Below are positions 23,570-35,304 of a DNA stretch of 64,000 bases, piece by piece. Source of the DNA: Balaenoptera acutorostrata (taxonomy: Eukaryota; Chordata; Mammalia; Artiodactyla; Balaenopteridae); assembly GCF_949987535.1 (NCBI RefSeq), contig NC_080066.1, positions 134,334,335 to 134,398,334 on the forward strand, given 5' to 3'. The notes under the pieces are model-generated. The model ran no database searches and was not told where the DNA came from. It worked only from the letters and a program-made list of their open reading frames with translations. The translations under genes were made by a program, and so were the position numbers. Numbering within the stretch: the stretch's first letter is position 1; each line of letters starts with the position of its first letter.

Positions 23570-24464
23570 ATGAGGCAACAGAAGAACATATTCCAAAGTA
23601 AGGAACAAGATAAAACCCCAAAAGAAGAGCTAAGTGAAATGGAGACAGGCAATCTACCCAACAAAGAGTTCAAGGTAATGATCATAAAGATGACCAAAGA
23701 ACTCAGGAGAAGAATGGATGAACAGAACAAGAAGTCAGAAGTTTTTAACAAAGAGTTAGAAAATAAAAAGAACAACTAAACAGAGATGAAGAATACAATA
23801 ACTGAAATGGAAAACCTACTAGAAGGAATCAATAGTAGACTAAATGATACAGGGAAAGGGATCAGTGAGCTGGAAGACAAAGTAGTGGAAATCACTGATG
23901 CTGAACAGAAAAAAGAAAAAAAAAATGAAATGAGGACAGTTCAAGAGACCTCTGGGACAACATCCAGTGCACTAATATTCACATTATAGGGGTTCCAGAA
24001 AGAGAAGAGAGAGATAAATGAGCTGGGAACATATTTGAAAACATAATTGCTGAAAACCTCCCTAACCTGGGAAAGGAAACAGACATCCATGTCCAGGAAG
24101 CACAGAAAGTCCCAAATAGGATCAACCCAAAGAGGACCACACCAATAAACGCTGTAATTAAAATGGCAAAATTAAAGATAAAGAGACAATATTAAAAGCA
24201 GCAAGGGAAAAGTGACATAACATACAAAGGAACTCCTATAAGACCACCAGCTGATTTTTCAGCAGAAACTCTGTGGGCAAGAAGGGAGTGGCATAATATA
24301 TTTAAAGTGATGAAAGGGAAAAACCTACAACCAAGAATACTTTACCAGCAAGACTCTCATTCAGATTTTATGAAAAGATCCAAAGTTTTACAGACAAACA
24401 AAAGCTAAAAGAGTTCAGCACCACCAAACTAGCTTTACAAGAACTGTTAAAGGGACTTCTCTAA
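23570..24464 (+). pseudogene. L1 ORF1 pseudogene
   Basis: Remnant of the ORF1p RNA chaperone. The open block 23570-23779 covers the N-terminus and start of the coiled coil. It stops at 23777-23779, resumes at 23786-23989, and after another stop continues in shifted frames through the RNA-binding part. The expected C-terminal end is a TAA at 24462-24464. Sequence from 'ttttcagcagaaactctg' (24257) onward aligns by eye with the same part of the first L1, 9087 onward. Multiple disruptions rule out a functional protein. Confidence 0.85.
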
Positions 24465-24712
24465 GCAAAAAAGAAAAGGCCACAACTAGAAACATGAAAA
24501 TTATGAAAGGAAAAAGCTCATCAGTAAAGGCAAATATATAGTAAAGGTAGTAAATCAACCATGTACTAAGCTAGTAGGAAGGTTAAAAAACAAAAGTAGT
24601 AAAATCATCTATATCCGCAATAAGCAGTTAAGGGATACACAAAAGAGACAAATGTAAAATATGATGTCAAAAACAGTAATTATGAAGGGAGGGGAATAAA
24701 AACGCAAGGTTG

Positions 24713-25039
24713 GGGACTTCCCTGGTGGCGCAGTGGTTGAGAGTCTGCCTGCCAATGCAGGGGACGCAGGTTGGAGCCCTGGTCTGGGAAGATCCCACAT
24801 GCCGCGGAGCGGCTGGGCCCATGAGCCACAGTTGCTGAGCCTGCGCATCTGGAGCCTGTGCTCCGCAACAGGAGAGGCCACGATAGTGAGAGGCCCGCGC
24901 ACCGCGATGAAGAGTGGCCCCCGCTTGCCGCAACTGGAGGAAGCCCTCGCACAGAAACGAGGACCCGACACAGCCATGAATAGATAAATAAATAATAAAT
25001 AAATAAATAAATAACTTTAAAAAAACAAACAAAAAAAAC
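24713..25039 (+). mobile_element. CHR-type SINE nested in L1 spacer
   Basis: A complete SINE lies in the spacer between L1 ORF1 and ORF2. A 10-bp duplication CGCAAGGTTG stands at 24703-24712 and 25040-25049. The B box is altered to 'gcaggttggagccc', and the body has the 'gagcggctggg' variant shared with the copy at 21804, suggesting a common subfamily. The A-rich tail (AATAAATAAATAAATAA then AAAACAAACAAAA) is longer than in the other copies. The minus-strand frames 24609-25060 are artefacts. Confidence 0.95.
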
Positions 25040-26444
25040 CGCAAGGTTGTTAGAATGCATTTGAAATTAAGAGATCAGCAACTTAAATAATCTCATATAT
25101 ATATAGTTTGCCATATATAAACCTCATGGTAACCACAAACCAAAAATCTATAATAGATACAGGAAAAAAAAGAAATGAATCCAAACATAACACTAAATAT
25201 AGTCATCAAATCACTAGGGAAGAGAATAAAAGAAGAAAAAGGGAACAACAACAACAAAAAACTATAAAAACACCACAAAATGATTAACTAAATGACAATA
25301 AGTACATACATATCAATAATTACTTTAAAAATAAATGGATTAAATGCTCCAATCAAAAGACATAGAGCAGCTGAATGGATACAAAATCAAGACCTGTATA
25401 TATGCTGCCTATAAGAGACTCACTTCAGTTCTAAAGACACACACACTGAAAGTGAGGGGATAGATAAAGGTATTCCATGCAAATGGAAATAAAAATAAAG
25501 CCGGGGTAGCAATACTTATATCAGACAAAATAGGCTTTACAACAATGACTGTTATAAGAGACAAAGAAGGGCACTGCATAATGATCAAGGGATCAATCCA
25601 AGAAGAAGTTGTAAATATATATGCACCCAACCTAAGACCACCTAAATACAAAAAGCAAATATTAACAGACACAAAGGGAGAAACTGACAGTAACACAATA
25701 ATAGTAGGGAACTTTAACACCCTACTTACATCAATGGACAGATCATCCAGACAGAAAATCAATAAGACAACACTGGCCTTATATGACACATCAGACCAGA
25801 TGAATTTCATAGATATGTATAGATATATAGAACATTTCACCTGAAAGCAGCAGAATACACATTTTTTTCAAGTACACATGGAACATTCCCTATGATAGAT
25901 CACACGCTAGGCCACAAAACAAGCTTCATTAAATTTAAGAAAACTGAAATCATATCAAGCATCTTTTCTGACTATAATGCTATGAGATTAGAAATCAACT
26001 ACAAGAAGAAAACTGCAAAAAACACAAACACATAGAGGCTAATATACTACTAAACAACCAATGGACCACTGAAGAAATCAAAGAAGAAATCAGAAAATAA
26101 CTGGAGACAAATGAAAACAAAAACACAATGACCCAAAACCTATGGGATGCAGCAAAAGCCGTTCTAAGAGAAAAGTTTATAGCAATACAAGCTTACCTCA
26201 GTAAACAAGAAAAGTCTCAAATAAACAAACTAACTTTACACCTAAAAAAACTAGAAAAAGAAAAACAAGCAAAAGCCAAAGCTGTAGAAGGAAAGAAATC
26301 ATAAAGATCAGAGCAGAAATAAATGAAACAGAGACTAAAAAAAAAAAAAAAATAGAAAAGATCAATGAAACTAAGAGCTGGTTCTTTGAAAAGATAAACA
26401 AAATTGATAAACTTTTAGCCACACTCATCAAGAAATAAAGAGGG

Positions 26445-26738
26445 GGCTTCCCTGGTGGCGCAGTGGTTGAGAATCTGCCTGCCAATGCAGGGGACACGGG
26501 TTCAAGCCCTGGTCTGGGAAGATCCCACATGCCACGGAGCAACTGGGCCCATAAGCCACAATTACTAAGCCTGCGCATCTGGAGCCTGTGCTCCGCAACA
26601 AGAGAGCCCGCGATAGTGAGAGGCCCGCGCACCACGATGAAGAGTGGCCCCCGCTTGCCACAACTAGAAGAAAGCCCTCGCACAGAAACGAAGACCCAAC
26701 ACAGCCATAAATAAATTAATTAATTAATTTAAAAAAAA
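26445..26738 (+). mobile_element. CHR-type SINE nested in L1 ORF2
   Basis: A complete SINE with a perfect 14-bp target-site duplication, AGAAATAAAGAGGG, at 26431-26444 and 26739-26752. Removing it restores a continuous L1 reading. The tail is an unusual ATTA repeat ('aaattaattaattaattt') instead of AAATA. Minus-strand frames 26198-26683 and 26428-26661 are SINE artefacts fused to reversed L1. Confidence 0.95.
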
Positions 26739-26828
26739 AGAAATAAAGAGGGCCCAAATCAATAAAATCAGAAATGAAAAACAAGAAGTTACAACTGACA
26801 CCACAGAAATACAAAGTATCTTAAGAGA

Positions 26829-26868
26829 TTACTATTACTGTTACTATTACTATTACTACTACTACTAC
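26829..26868 (+). repeat. (TAC/TTACTA)n microsatellite inside L1
   Basis: An imperfect run of TTACTA and TAC units interrupts the L1 ORF2 coding remnant. The first L1 has only 'gactactacaagcaact' at the matching place (10563-10579), so this is a local expansion. Confidence 0.8.
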
Positions 26869-29284
26869 AACTCTATGGCAATAAAATGGACAACCTAGAA
26901 GAAATGAACAAATTCCAAGAAATGTTCAACTTCCCAAGACTGAACCAGGAAGAAATAGAGAATATGGACAGACCAATTTCCAGTAATGAAGTTAAATCAG
27001 TAATAGGAAAAAAAAAACTCCCAACCAACAAAAGTCCAGGATCAGATGGCTTCACAGGTGAGTTCTACCTAACAGAGGAGAGTTAATACCTGTCCTTCTT
27101 AAACTAGTCCCCAAAATTGCAGAGGAAGGAACACTTCTGAACTCATTCTATGAGGCCAGCATCACCCTGATACCAAAAACAGACAAATATATCACACAAA
27201 AAAAGAAAATTATAGGCTAATATCACTGATGAATAAAGAAGCAAAACTCCTCAGCAAAATATTAGCAAATTGAATCTAATGAGACATTAAAAGGATCATA
27301 CACCACGATCAAGTGGGATTTATCCCAGGGATACAAGGATGGTTCAATATCTGCAAATCAATCAATGTGATATATCAAATTAACAAATTGAAGAATAAAA
27401 ACCATATGATCATCTCAATAGATGCAGAAAAAGCTTTTCATAAAATTCAACATCCATTTATGATAAAAACTCTCCAGAAAGTGGGCACAAAGGGAACATA
27501 CCTCAACATAATAAAGGCCATATATAACAAACTCACAGCTAACATCATACTCAATGGTGAAAAGCTGAAAGCATTTCCTCTAAGATCAGGAACAAGACAA
27601 GGATGCCCACTCTCGCCACTTTTATTCAACATGCTTTTGGAAGTCCTAGACACAGCAATCAGAGAAGAAAAAGAAATAAAAGAAATTCAAATCAGCAAAG
27701 AAGTAGTAAAACTCTCACAGTTTTCAGATAACATGATCTATACATAGAAAATCATAAAGACTCTACCAGAAAACTACTAGAGCTCATCAGTGAATTCGGT
27801 AAAGTTGCAGGATACAAAATTAATACACAGACATCTGTTGCATTTCTATACACTAACAACAAACTATCAGAAACAAATTAAGGAAATAATCCCATTTACC
27901 ATCACATCAAAAAGAATAAAATACCTAGGAATAAACCTACCTAAGGAGGTAGAAGACCTGTACTTAGAAAACTGTAAGACACTAATAAAAGAAACTGAAG
28001 ATGACACAAACAGATGGAAAGATATACCATGTTCTTGGATTGGAAGAATTAATACTGTTAAAATGATCATACTACCCAAGGCAATCTACGTATTCAATGC
28101 AATCCCTATCAAAATACCAAGGGTATTTTCCACAGAACTAGAGCAAATAATTTTAAAATTTGTATGGAAACACAAAAGACTCCAAATAGCCAAAACAATC
28201 TTGGGAAAGAAGAACAGAGGAGGAATCACACCCCCTGACTTCAGACGATATTATCAATACAAAGCTAGAGTAACAAAACAGTATGGTACTGGCATAAAAA
28301 CAGACACATAGATCAATGGAATAGAATAGAGAGCCCAGAAGTAAACCCATGTACTTATGGTCAATTAATCTATGACAAAGAAGGCAAGAAAATACAATGG
28401 AGAAAAGACAGTCTCTTCAATAAGTGGTGCTGGAAAAAACTAGACAGCTACTTGCAAAAGAATAAAATTAGTAAATTTTCTCACACCACATATAAAAATC
28501 AAGTCAAAATGGATTAAAGACCTAAATGTAAGACTGGAAACCATTAAACTCCTAGAAGAAAACATAGGCAGAACACTCTGACATAAATAGTAGCAATATT
28601 TTTTTGGATCTGTCTCCTAAAGCAAAGGAAATAAAAGCAAAAATAAACAAATGGGACCTAACTAAACTTAAAAACTTTTGCACGGCAAAGGAAACCATTG
28701 ACAAAACAAAAAGACAACCTATTTGCAAATGATATGGTCAATAAGGGGGTAATATCCAAAATATATAAACAGCCCATACAATTCAATATCAAAAAAAGAC
28801 CCAATTTTAAAATGGGCAGAACACCTGAATAGACACTTTTCCAAGTAAGACATACAGATGGCCAACAAGCACATGAAAAGATGCTCAACACTACTAATCA
28901 TCAGAGAAATGCACGTCAAAACTATAATGAGATATCACCTCACACCTGTAAGAATGACTATCATCAAAAAGACCACAAATCATAAATGTTGGTGAGGATA
29001 TGGAGAAAAGGAAACCCCTGTACACTGTTGGTGAGAATGCAAGTTGGTGCAGCCACTGTGGAAAACAGTATGGAGGCTCCTCAAAAAACTAAAATAGGAC
29101 TACTATATATATGATCCAGCAATTCCACTGCTGGGTATATATCTGGAGAAAACGAAAACACTAATTCAAAAAGATACATGCACCCCAATGTTCATAGCAG
29201 CATTTGTAATAGCCAAGATATGGAAGCAAGCTAAGTGTCCATCAACAGATAAATGAATAAGAATAAAGAAGATGTGGTAGGTGT

Positions 29285-29324
29285 ATGTGTGTGTGTGTGT
29301 GTGTGTGTATACACACACACACAG
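29285..29324. repeat. (GT)n-AT-(AC)n microsatellite
   Basis: About twelve GT units switch directly to AC units through a TATA centre. It lies inside the 3' end of L1 ORF2 and explains the mirrored low-complexity frames on both strands at 29166-29529. Confidence 0.85.
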
Positions 29325-29529
29325 AGATATATACACACTCATATACATATACATACATACATATACATACACACACACAATGAAATACTACTCAGTCATC
29401 AAAAAGAATGAAATTTTTCCATTTGCAACAACATTGATGGACCTGGAGGTATTATGCTTAATGAAATATGTCAGACAAATACTGTATGATATCACTTATA
29501 TATGGAATCTAAAAAATACAACAAACTAG

Positions 29530-29810
29530 TGAATATAACAAAAAAGAAGCAGACTCACAGATACAGAGAACAAACTAGTGGTTACCAGTGGGAGAAGGAA
29601 GAGGGGAGGGCCAAGAGAGGGGTAGGCGACTAAGAGGTACAAACTACTATGTATAAAATAAATAAGTTACAAAGATATATTGTACAGCACAGAGAATATA
29701 GTCAATATTTTATAATAAGTATAAATGAAGCATAATCTATAAAAATTTTGAATCACTATGTTGTACACATGAAACTAATACAAATTAACTATACCTCAAT
29801 AAAAAATATA
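29530..29810 (+). other. L1 3' UTR
   Basis: Contains the purine-rich 'gggagaaggaagaggggagg' block at 29590-29609 and ends in 'acctcaataaaaaatatata'. It has the layout of an L1MA-type tail. Beyond it, 29820-29865 is CA-rich. Confidence 0.75.
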
Positions 29811-30017
29811 TACATATAAATAAATACACACATACACACCACATATGCATTCACACACACATTTTGATTGGATCATAGAGTTTTATAAAGGGAGGAAAGG
29901 GACTATACAGCTGGAAAAGTGTGTTAATTCACTCAGCACCTTTGAGAATTACTATGTGCAAGGCATTCTACTAGGTTCTATCAGAATCTTTCCATGAAGT
30001 CATGGGAAGGTGGTGTG

Positions 30018-30455
30018 GCAGGCTGAAATGTGGTGCCCCTAATGACCAAACTTCCAGAATTCATGCCCCTGCGTCATTCCATCTGACACTGACTCTAGGC
30101 TTGGCCATGTGATGAGTTTTAGCAAAGCTTGATTACTCCCTGCACATTTATTCTTATCCTCCTAGAATGCACCTTCTGGGAACCCAGCCACCATGTGGAG
30201 AGGCCCACATGAAAGAGACTCAAGAACCCTAGTTCACAGCCCCCACTGAACTCCCAGCAAGAGGCCAGTAGGAAATGCCAGCCATGGCCATAGGCCCTTT
30301 GGCACCTTCCACCTGTTGCAGCGTCCCTATAGATACCCTGCACAGCAGAACTGCCAGACCATCTGTAGACTCTTGAGAAATTATAAATCACTGTTGTTTA
30401 AAGCCACTGGGGTTGTTTGTCATGCATCAATGGGCAACCAAAACAAGTAGAAAGT
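30018..30455 (+). mobile_element. MLT1-like MaLR LTR
   Basis: It begins 'gcaggctgaaatgtggtgcccctaatg' and ends 'aaattataaatcactgttgtttaaagccactggggttgtttgtcatgcatcaatgggcaacc'. This matches the usual start and end of MLT1-type solo LTRs of the ERVL-MaLR group. No internal or coding region accompanies it. It is an old, non-coding remnant. The minus frame 30119-30391 is incidental. Confidence 0.6.
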
Positions 30456-30544
30456 GAAAGCAAGACACTATATTTTATTTAATGAACTCAAAACCAGCTT
30501 CAAATAATTTTGACTCTGAATCCCTCAAGACCTGAGTATGTGGT

Positions 30545-30690
30545 CTAGTGATTTTTAACCTGGCTGTGTCTCACAACTACCTTCAGAGCCTTTTCAAAGT
30601 GCACATAACTGGGCTCACCACAGAAATTCTGATTCTAGAATAATCTGTAGAAAAGGCAACTTCTGTGGAAAAGGCTCCACGGCTGTGTTA
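30545..30690 (+). mobile_element. MER5A-like fragment
   Basis: 'gatttttaacctggctgtg...ttcagagccttttcaaagtgcac...ctgggctcaccacagaaattctgattct' parallels the MER5A layout seen more clearly at 2637. It is strongly diverged, so this is a tentative call. Confidence 0.5.
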
Positions 30691-30855
30691 GAACACCAGT
30701 GTTAGAACTGTCAGAAGCGTCTGTACTGACATGGCCAGTTGTTTCAAAGTGGACAATATCACATAGAAGCTTACATCCAACGCAACACAGAGAATGGCAT
30801 CTCATCAAGAATCTGTTGTAATCAGTCTATTTTATGAGCAATACAGTGCTCAGGG

Positions 30856-31205
30856 GACTTCCCTGGTGGCAAAGTGGTTAAGAATCCACCTGCCAATGCA
30901 GGGGACACGGGTTCGATCCCTGGTCCGGGAAGATCCCACATGCCACAGAGCAACAAAGCCGGTGCGCCACAACTACTGAGCCTGCGCTCTAGAGCCCATG
31001 AGCCACAATTACAGAGTCCGCATGCCACAACTACTGAAGTCCGCGCACCTAGAGCCCGTGCTCCGCAACAAGCAAAGCCACCACAATGAGAAGCCCGTGC
31101 ACCGCAACAAAGAGTAGCCCCCACTCGCTGCAACCAGAGAAAGCCCATGTGCAGCAACAAAGACCCAACACAGCCAAAAATAAAGTAATTAATTTTAAAA
31201 AAATG
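30856..31205 (+). mobile_element. CHR-type SINE, long diverged form
   Basis: A SINE of about 350 bp with a clear 12-bp target-site duplication, CAGTGCTCAGGG, at 30844-30855 and 31206-31217. The head reads 'ggtggcaaagtgg' with a good B box 'gggttcgatccc' at 30909-30920. Its body contains extra sequence between about 30960 and 31065 compared with the other five copies, including two related 'gccacaac.tactga' units. This looks like an older or different subfamily. Frames 30822-31160 minus and 30874-31089 plus are SINE artefacts. Confidence 0.93.
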
Positions 31206-31374
31206 CAGTGCTCAGGGACTCTATAAGAAAAATGAAGCAGTGGTGGAATATGTTTCCAAACCTTTGTTGGAAAAAAAGATGTCAACTCTATACACTTTAA
31301 TCACTAAGAAGTTTTCAAGGTCAAACTGAGCACATAAATCTCAAATAAGAAGTTGAAGAGAGAGGTTTCCTAAC

Positions 31375-31512
31375 AGGAGGGGAAGGGAGGGGAGGGGACG
31401 GGAGGGGAGGGGATAGGGGAGGGGAGGGGAGGGGAGAGGGGAGGGGAGGGGAGGGGAGGGGAGGGAGAGGGGAGGGGAGGGGAGGGGAGAGGAGAGGAGG
31501 GGAGAGGAAGCA
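31375..31512 (+). repeat. (GGGGA)n polypurine tract
   Basis: About 140 bp of nearly pure purine on the + strand, built from GGGGA units with a few GGGA, GAGA and single-base interruptions. Four or more G4 runs with one-base spacers recur throughout. The Pro/Ser/Leu-rich frames on the minus strand (31321-31569 and 31370-31675) are its translation and are not genes. Confidence 0.95.
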
Positions 31513-32079
31513 AGGCAGCATGGAGTGTGTCATTGCAACAATTGCACCTTCTGTCTGCCCTGGCTTCATTATGGTCAGAGGAAAGGGAGAGGTTGTGCAA
31601 CTGTATATATAAATCCTGGGTGAGGATGAGGCAGGTCAGGGGAAGCAAGAGGCGGGGGTGGCCCATTTTCCTCATCTGCTCAACATAAGCCTGTGAGGAA
31701 ACATGCTGACTGTTTTAATAATATCAATGAAAGACAAACATCAGGGGAACAGGCATTGAGGCTATGAGGTCCAGCTGGTCCCTCCAACAGGAAAATTCTC
31801 CCCCCATTGCCAATCTTGCAGAACCTGGACATATGTTTATTAAGAGAAGAGAAAGGTTTTTATGTGGATTGTAGCAGTAGGGTGAGCAAGAAATCTCCAA
31901 AGGGAAGGTGAATCTTGGGGATCAAGGTTCCTTCCCAATGTGAAGACCTTTCCCCAATGATAATTTTAGACAGTCTGGGTTTGGCTTTATTACGGGAGAT
32001 AAAGGATTTCCTTAAAAATAAAATAGATTAATATATTTGAAAACATAGGAAAGAGTAAAAGGATATCTCATTTCTCCTC
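31513..32079. other. Unique sequence, no gene seen
   Basis: No exon or named repeat was recognised between the purine tract and the next old repeat. Confidence 0.45.
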
Positions 32080-32620
32080 CCTGCTTGGACATGTGTTATT
32101 CAAGGCTCTCTTTGCTGCAAGTAAATGAAAACAACTCAAACTACCTTAAACATAGATGGGGAGTTACTGGCTCATTAAAACAAAAGTCTAAGGATATTCT
32201 GGCCTCAGCCATGGGTAGATCCAGGTGCTCAAACAATTTTTCATGAAGCTGCCTCTTTGTGCCTTGACTCAGCCTTCCTCTATGCTGGCTCCATTCTCTG
32301 GCAAGATCCCTCACTACAGTGTCAAGACGGAAGCCAGGAGCTCCAGGCCATTTTTCTATCCTCTCAACAACCCTCTACGGAAAGTTTCTCTTTTTCCAAC
32401 TATTTCCAAGAACTGAGTCTCCTTCACAATAACTGAGTCCCATGCCCATCTTCAGCCAGTCACAGTGGCTAGAAGAACGTAATCTCCTGGGGTGGCCAAC
32501 CCTGGAGCATGAAGTGGAGTCTAGTTCTACCCAAGTAATATGGTCTGACAGTGGAGGAGGGGCAGCTTCCCATGAAAACTCAGAGTATTTTTTCCAGAAG
32601 CGGGTGAATGGATGCTGTCC
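32080..32620 (+). repeat. Probable ancient interspersed repeat, family not named
   Basis: 'gctgcaagtaaatgaaaacaactcaaact', 'gagttactggctcatt', 'tccaggtgctcaaacaattt', 'cttcctctatgctggctccattctctggcaag' and 'agccagtcacagtggc' follow one another in the order of a common old mammalian dispersed repeat that I know by layout but cannot name. The opposing frames 32225-32416, 32442-32639 and 32375-32674 sit in it and are not supported as genes. Confidence 0.5.
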
Positions 32621-35304
32621 AGGTAAATTCTCTGGCTGAAAGCAGAGAATTGGGCCTCCAGGAGAACAACTCATTCATTTAAAGAGGCAATTCTGTGTTT
32701 TGAAGTAGTGACCTTGCAGGCCTTGCATGCCCGATGGCCCACAGATGCCAGCTCTGTAGCCTCCGTGGTAAAGAGTTCTTGCTCTTTCTCCAGTACCCAC
32801 TAGTCATCCCGAAGTTGACTGGAGTCATTGATACTCAATCAGCCTCATCTTTAGAGGCCCAGAACAGAGCAGCCCAACTCTAACTTTTTTCTTCTGATGA
32901 AGTCAGTCAGTCGAAACTTGAGTCTTGGTCTCAGCTCTTTGAGCTCTTTTGCTGGCTTGTTACTATGTGCCTAGAAGGTTAAACAACTGTTAAATCCTTC
33001 AGCTTTCTCTCAAGTTAAAAAGAAAAGAAAAAAAAAAAAAGACTGAAAGTCCAAAATTCTTCAAAAAGACATTCTATTGAAATGAAAAACATTTCAAAGA
33101 TACTGTCATCACTCTTACAAGTCTTCTCACCTGGGCTAAGAAACAATGTGCGCCAGATGAGTAAAAAAGAATGCCAACTTTATTGATTTTACCACCTCAT
33201 ACTCTTTTCAGGTCTGTGAAAAATATTTAACGGGTGAGTAATTTTTTTTTTATAATTCTCTACAAATCTTCTCTACATCAAAGATTGTTTTTGGGGAGGA
33301 TGTTGCCCAGATACAGAAGAGAATACTTGAACTGCGATAGTTTGATTGATCTTCACTGTTCCTGGTATAATAATGTATTTGGGGATGTTATGAATAAAAG
33401 CCTTCAAATTCCCAGCATGGTAGTCAAGGTATTTCATAGTCAAGCTAGAATCTTGTTGGTTTCTCATAATGTCTTAATGTATTTAGTTGAAGGAGGAAGT
33501 CAGTCCTTTCTTCATTCTTCTCTTTCTATCCTAGTCTCCATTTTGACCGAACTCCCACTCTCAATCTGAATCCAACAAGATAACTATTACATGGTGTTAT
33601 AATTTGTGAACATGTCTCAAACGCATAAGCATAAAAGAATGTGTGACTGGAGCAGAATAAAAAGAAGGATCAGTGAGAAACATACTCTGTCTACCTGCTC
33701 ATAATCCCCTGGCCTCCAAACTGGATAGAACTAAGAATATGGACAAGAGCAGTAGACGAAAACGGCAAAGGAAGGCTCATTCTTTCTATCTCAGAAAGGC
33801 TATTTGAGAATCCTCCTCAACACAAAGAAAAGGAATGACCTCGCTTAACCCTATGGCACGGGTGAGACACCTTAAAAATCTTCTAGTGTAGTGGTTTTTA
33901 AATTATGCATCATGGACCCCCACCCCCCAGATCCCACATGAAAAAGAAACTATTTTCATATCTATCTGCAAGTTAAATTTGTGCCTACCCTATCCTCTGT
34001 CCCTCCTCCCAGCTAATATTATACCAGATAGGACTCAGAATCCAAGCCTCAGAAAACAACGCAGAAAGTTTCTACACTCCTGGCAAGTCTGATGAGCTCT
34101 GAGCTAGAACACAGAAAGAGTCATGGCCACATGAATCTAGTTTTTGTACCCTCACTTTGAGCCTCATTGCCGGTCTGGCTCTTTGTTTAGGTGACCTTTG
34201 GCCCCTGAAGTCAATGTTTGTCTTCTAAACGGTATTTCAACACTAACATCTGGTGATGTCCCCCAGCCTGACATTTGTGAAGCAGATGCTTCCAGTGGCC
34301 TGGAGTGTGCCTTCTGGGTCAATGTTTTCAATAATGCCCTCTGGCATTGATCTCTGTGGTACCTCTCCCCAGGTAAGAAAAGAAATGCCACTAGGAAATG
34401 GCTGAGAGAGAACACTTCAAACCATCTGGAGGTAATCTTGGAATATAAAACCCCAGAAGTTCTTGTATAAAGAAATACCTAGAGGTAGGGAGTAGAAGAA
34501 AAAACCAAGTCCTTGGTATTTTTTTGAAGTTGTACTGATAAATCTATACGTCATTTTAAGTAATTTCTTTACAGGTTTCTTTCTCTCCATCAGGGTCCTC
34601 TCTCTTAAAACTCTGAAGTAATAGAGAATAGAATCTGTTGCTGAGAAAAGCAAGCCCTTTCTCTCCTCTCATCCCCACTCTCGCTCTACATATACACACA
34701 AGCACACACTTCATGGGGCTTGGTAAGAGGCTCCTCTCAATGTGGGCCTAGAGAAAACTTCAAGGAGTCTTGTGAACTAGAGCAGAAATTCAGACAGCCT
34801 ACATTTGAACAATGGTGTCTTTTAAAATTAGGGATTTCCCCCAAGATTCCTGAAAAGCTTTCAAAAGTAGTAAGCAGGTCAATGAGAATTAGTTACTTCA
34901 ACTAGATAAAGAGTTTTGATCTCCAACGCTGTGTCTCAAGATCTCCTCTTACCAGTAGGCAGCAACATCTACACAACTACCTGTAGAGAGGCAGAAATCT
35001 TCTCAATCTACTCAGGACTTTAGTACAAGCAAGGTAACCATGAGGCTACTTTGTAATATTTACCACATTGCTGTATGGCTTCTATTTCCAAAGAGCTCAG
35101 AATCTATCACCCTCTCATTCATTCATCTTCATGAAAGCTCTGCTGTCCAAGTGGCCAACAAGGGCAGGGAGATAAGCACTGCACAAACCAGTGTGAAGGG
35201 GGGTGGTAGGCACTCCAATGACTCACTTCCTTGTATAATTCCCTCTTCTGAAAGCACATGGAACTAATCAATAGAATATGGCAAAGATGATGGGATATCA
35301 CTTC
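32621..35304. other. Mostly unique sequence, no gene seen
   Basis: The longest frame is 111 codons at 33234-33569. It has no recognisable domain. It begins shortly after a T run and lacks a supporting context. An A-rich run lies at 33015-33041. No lineage-specific transposon was seen. Confidence 0.45.

Larger units (their letters stand above)
25292..29529 (+). pseudogene. L1 ORF2 pseudogene
   Basis: The ATG at 25292 opens an endonuclease domain that meets a stop at about 25411. Blocks 25545-25844, 26886-27086, 27313-27747, 27790-28311 and 29281-29529 are successive parts of the same protein in different frames. The SINE at 26445 splits it. The reverse-transcriptase motif RQGCPLSP is present near 27595-27618. 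At 27721-27732 the catalytic box, normally FADD in L1, reads FSDN, so one metal-binding aspartate is lost. After that comes TAG at 27745-27747 and a small gap. The C-terminal region is also crossed by a (GT)n tract at 29285. Confidence 0.88.
22150..29810 (+). mobile_element. LINE-1 element, near full length, old and inactive
   Basis: It starts at 'gggtccccaagatggcagag', contains CAAGATGGC at 22160-22168, and ends with an L1MA-like 3' UTR whose last words are 'actatacctcaataaaaaa'. The order is 5' UTR to about 23569, ORF1 remnant, spacer holding a SINE, ORF2 remnant holding a second SINE, then 3' UTR. Stops and frameshifts are more frequent than in the L1 at 7229, so it is likely older. Flanks are CA-rich at both ends ('cacacatacacattgg' and 'cacacacacattttg'), so a target-site duplication is plausible but not provable. 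The subfamily is inferred. Confidence 0.9.

Noticed and set aside
31321..31675. Pro/Ser/Leu-rich minus-strand proteins
   Set aside because: They are translations of the (GGGGA)n tract.
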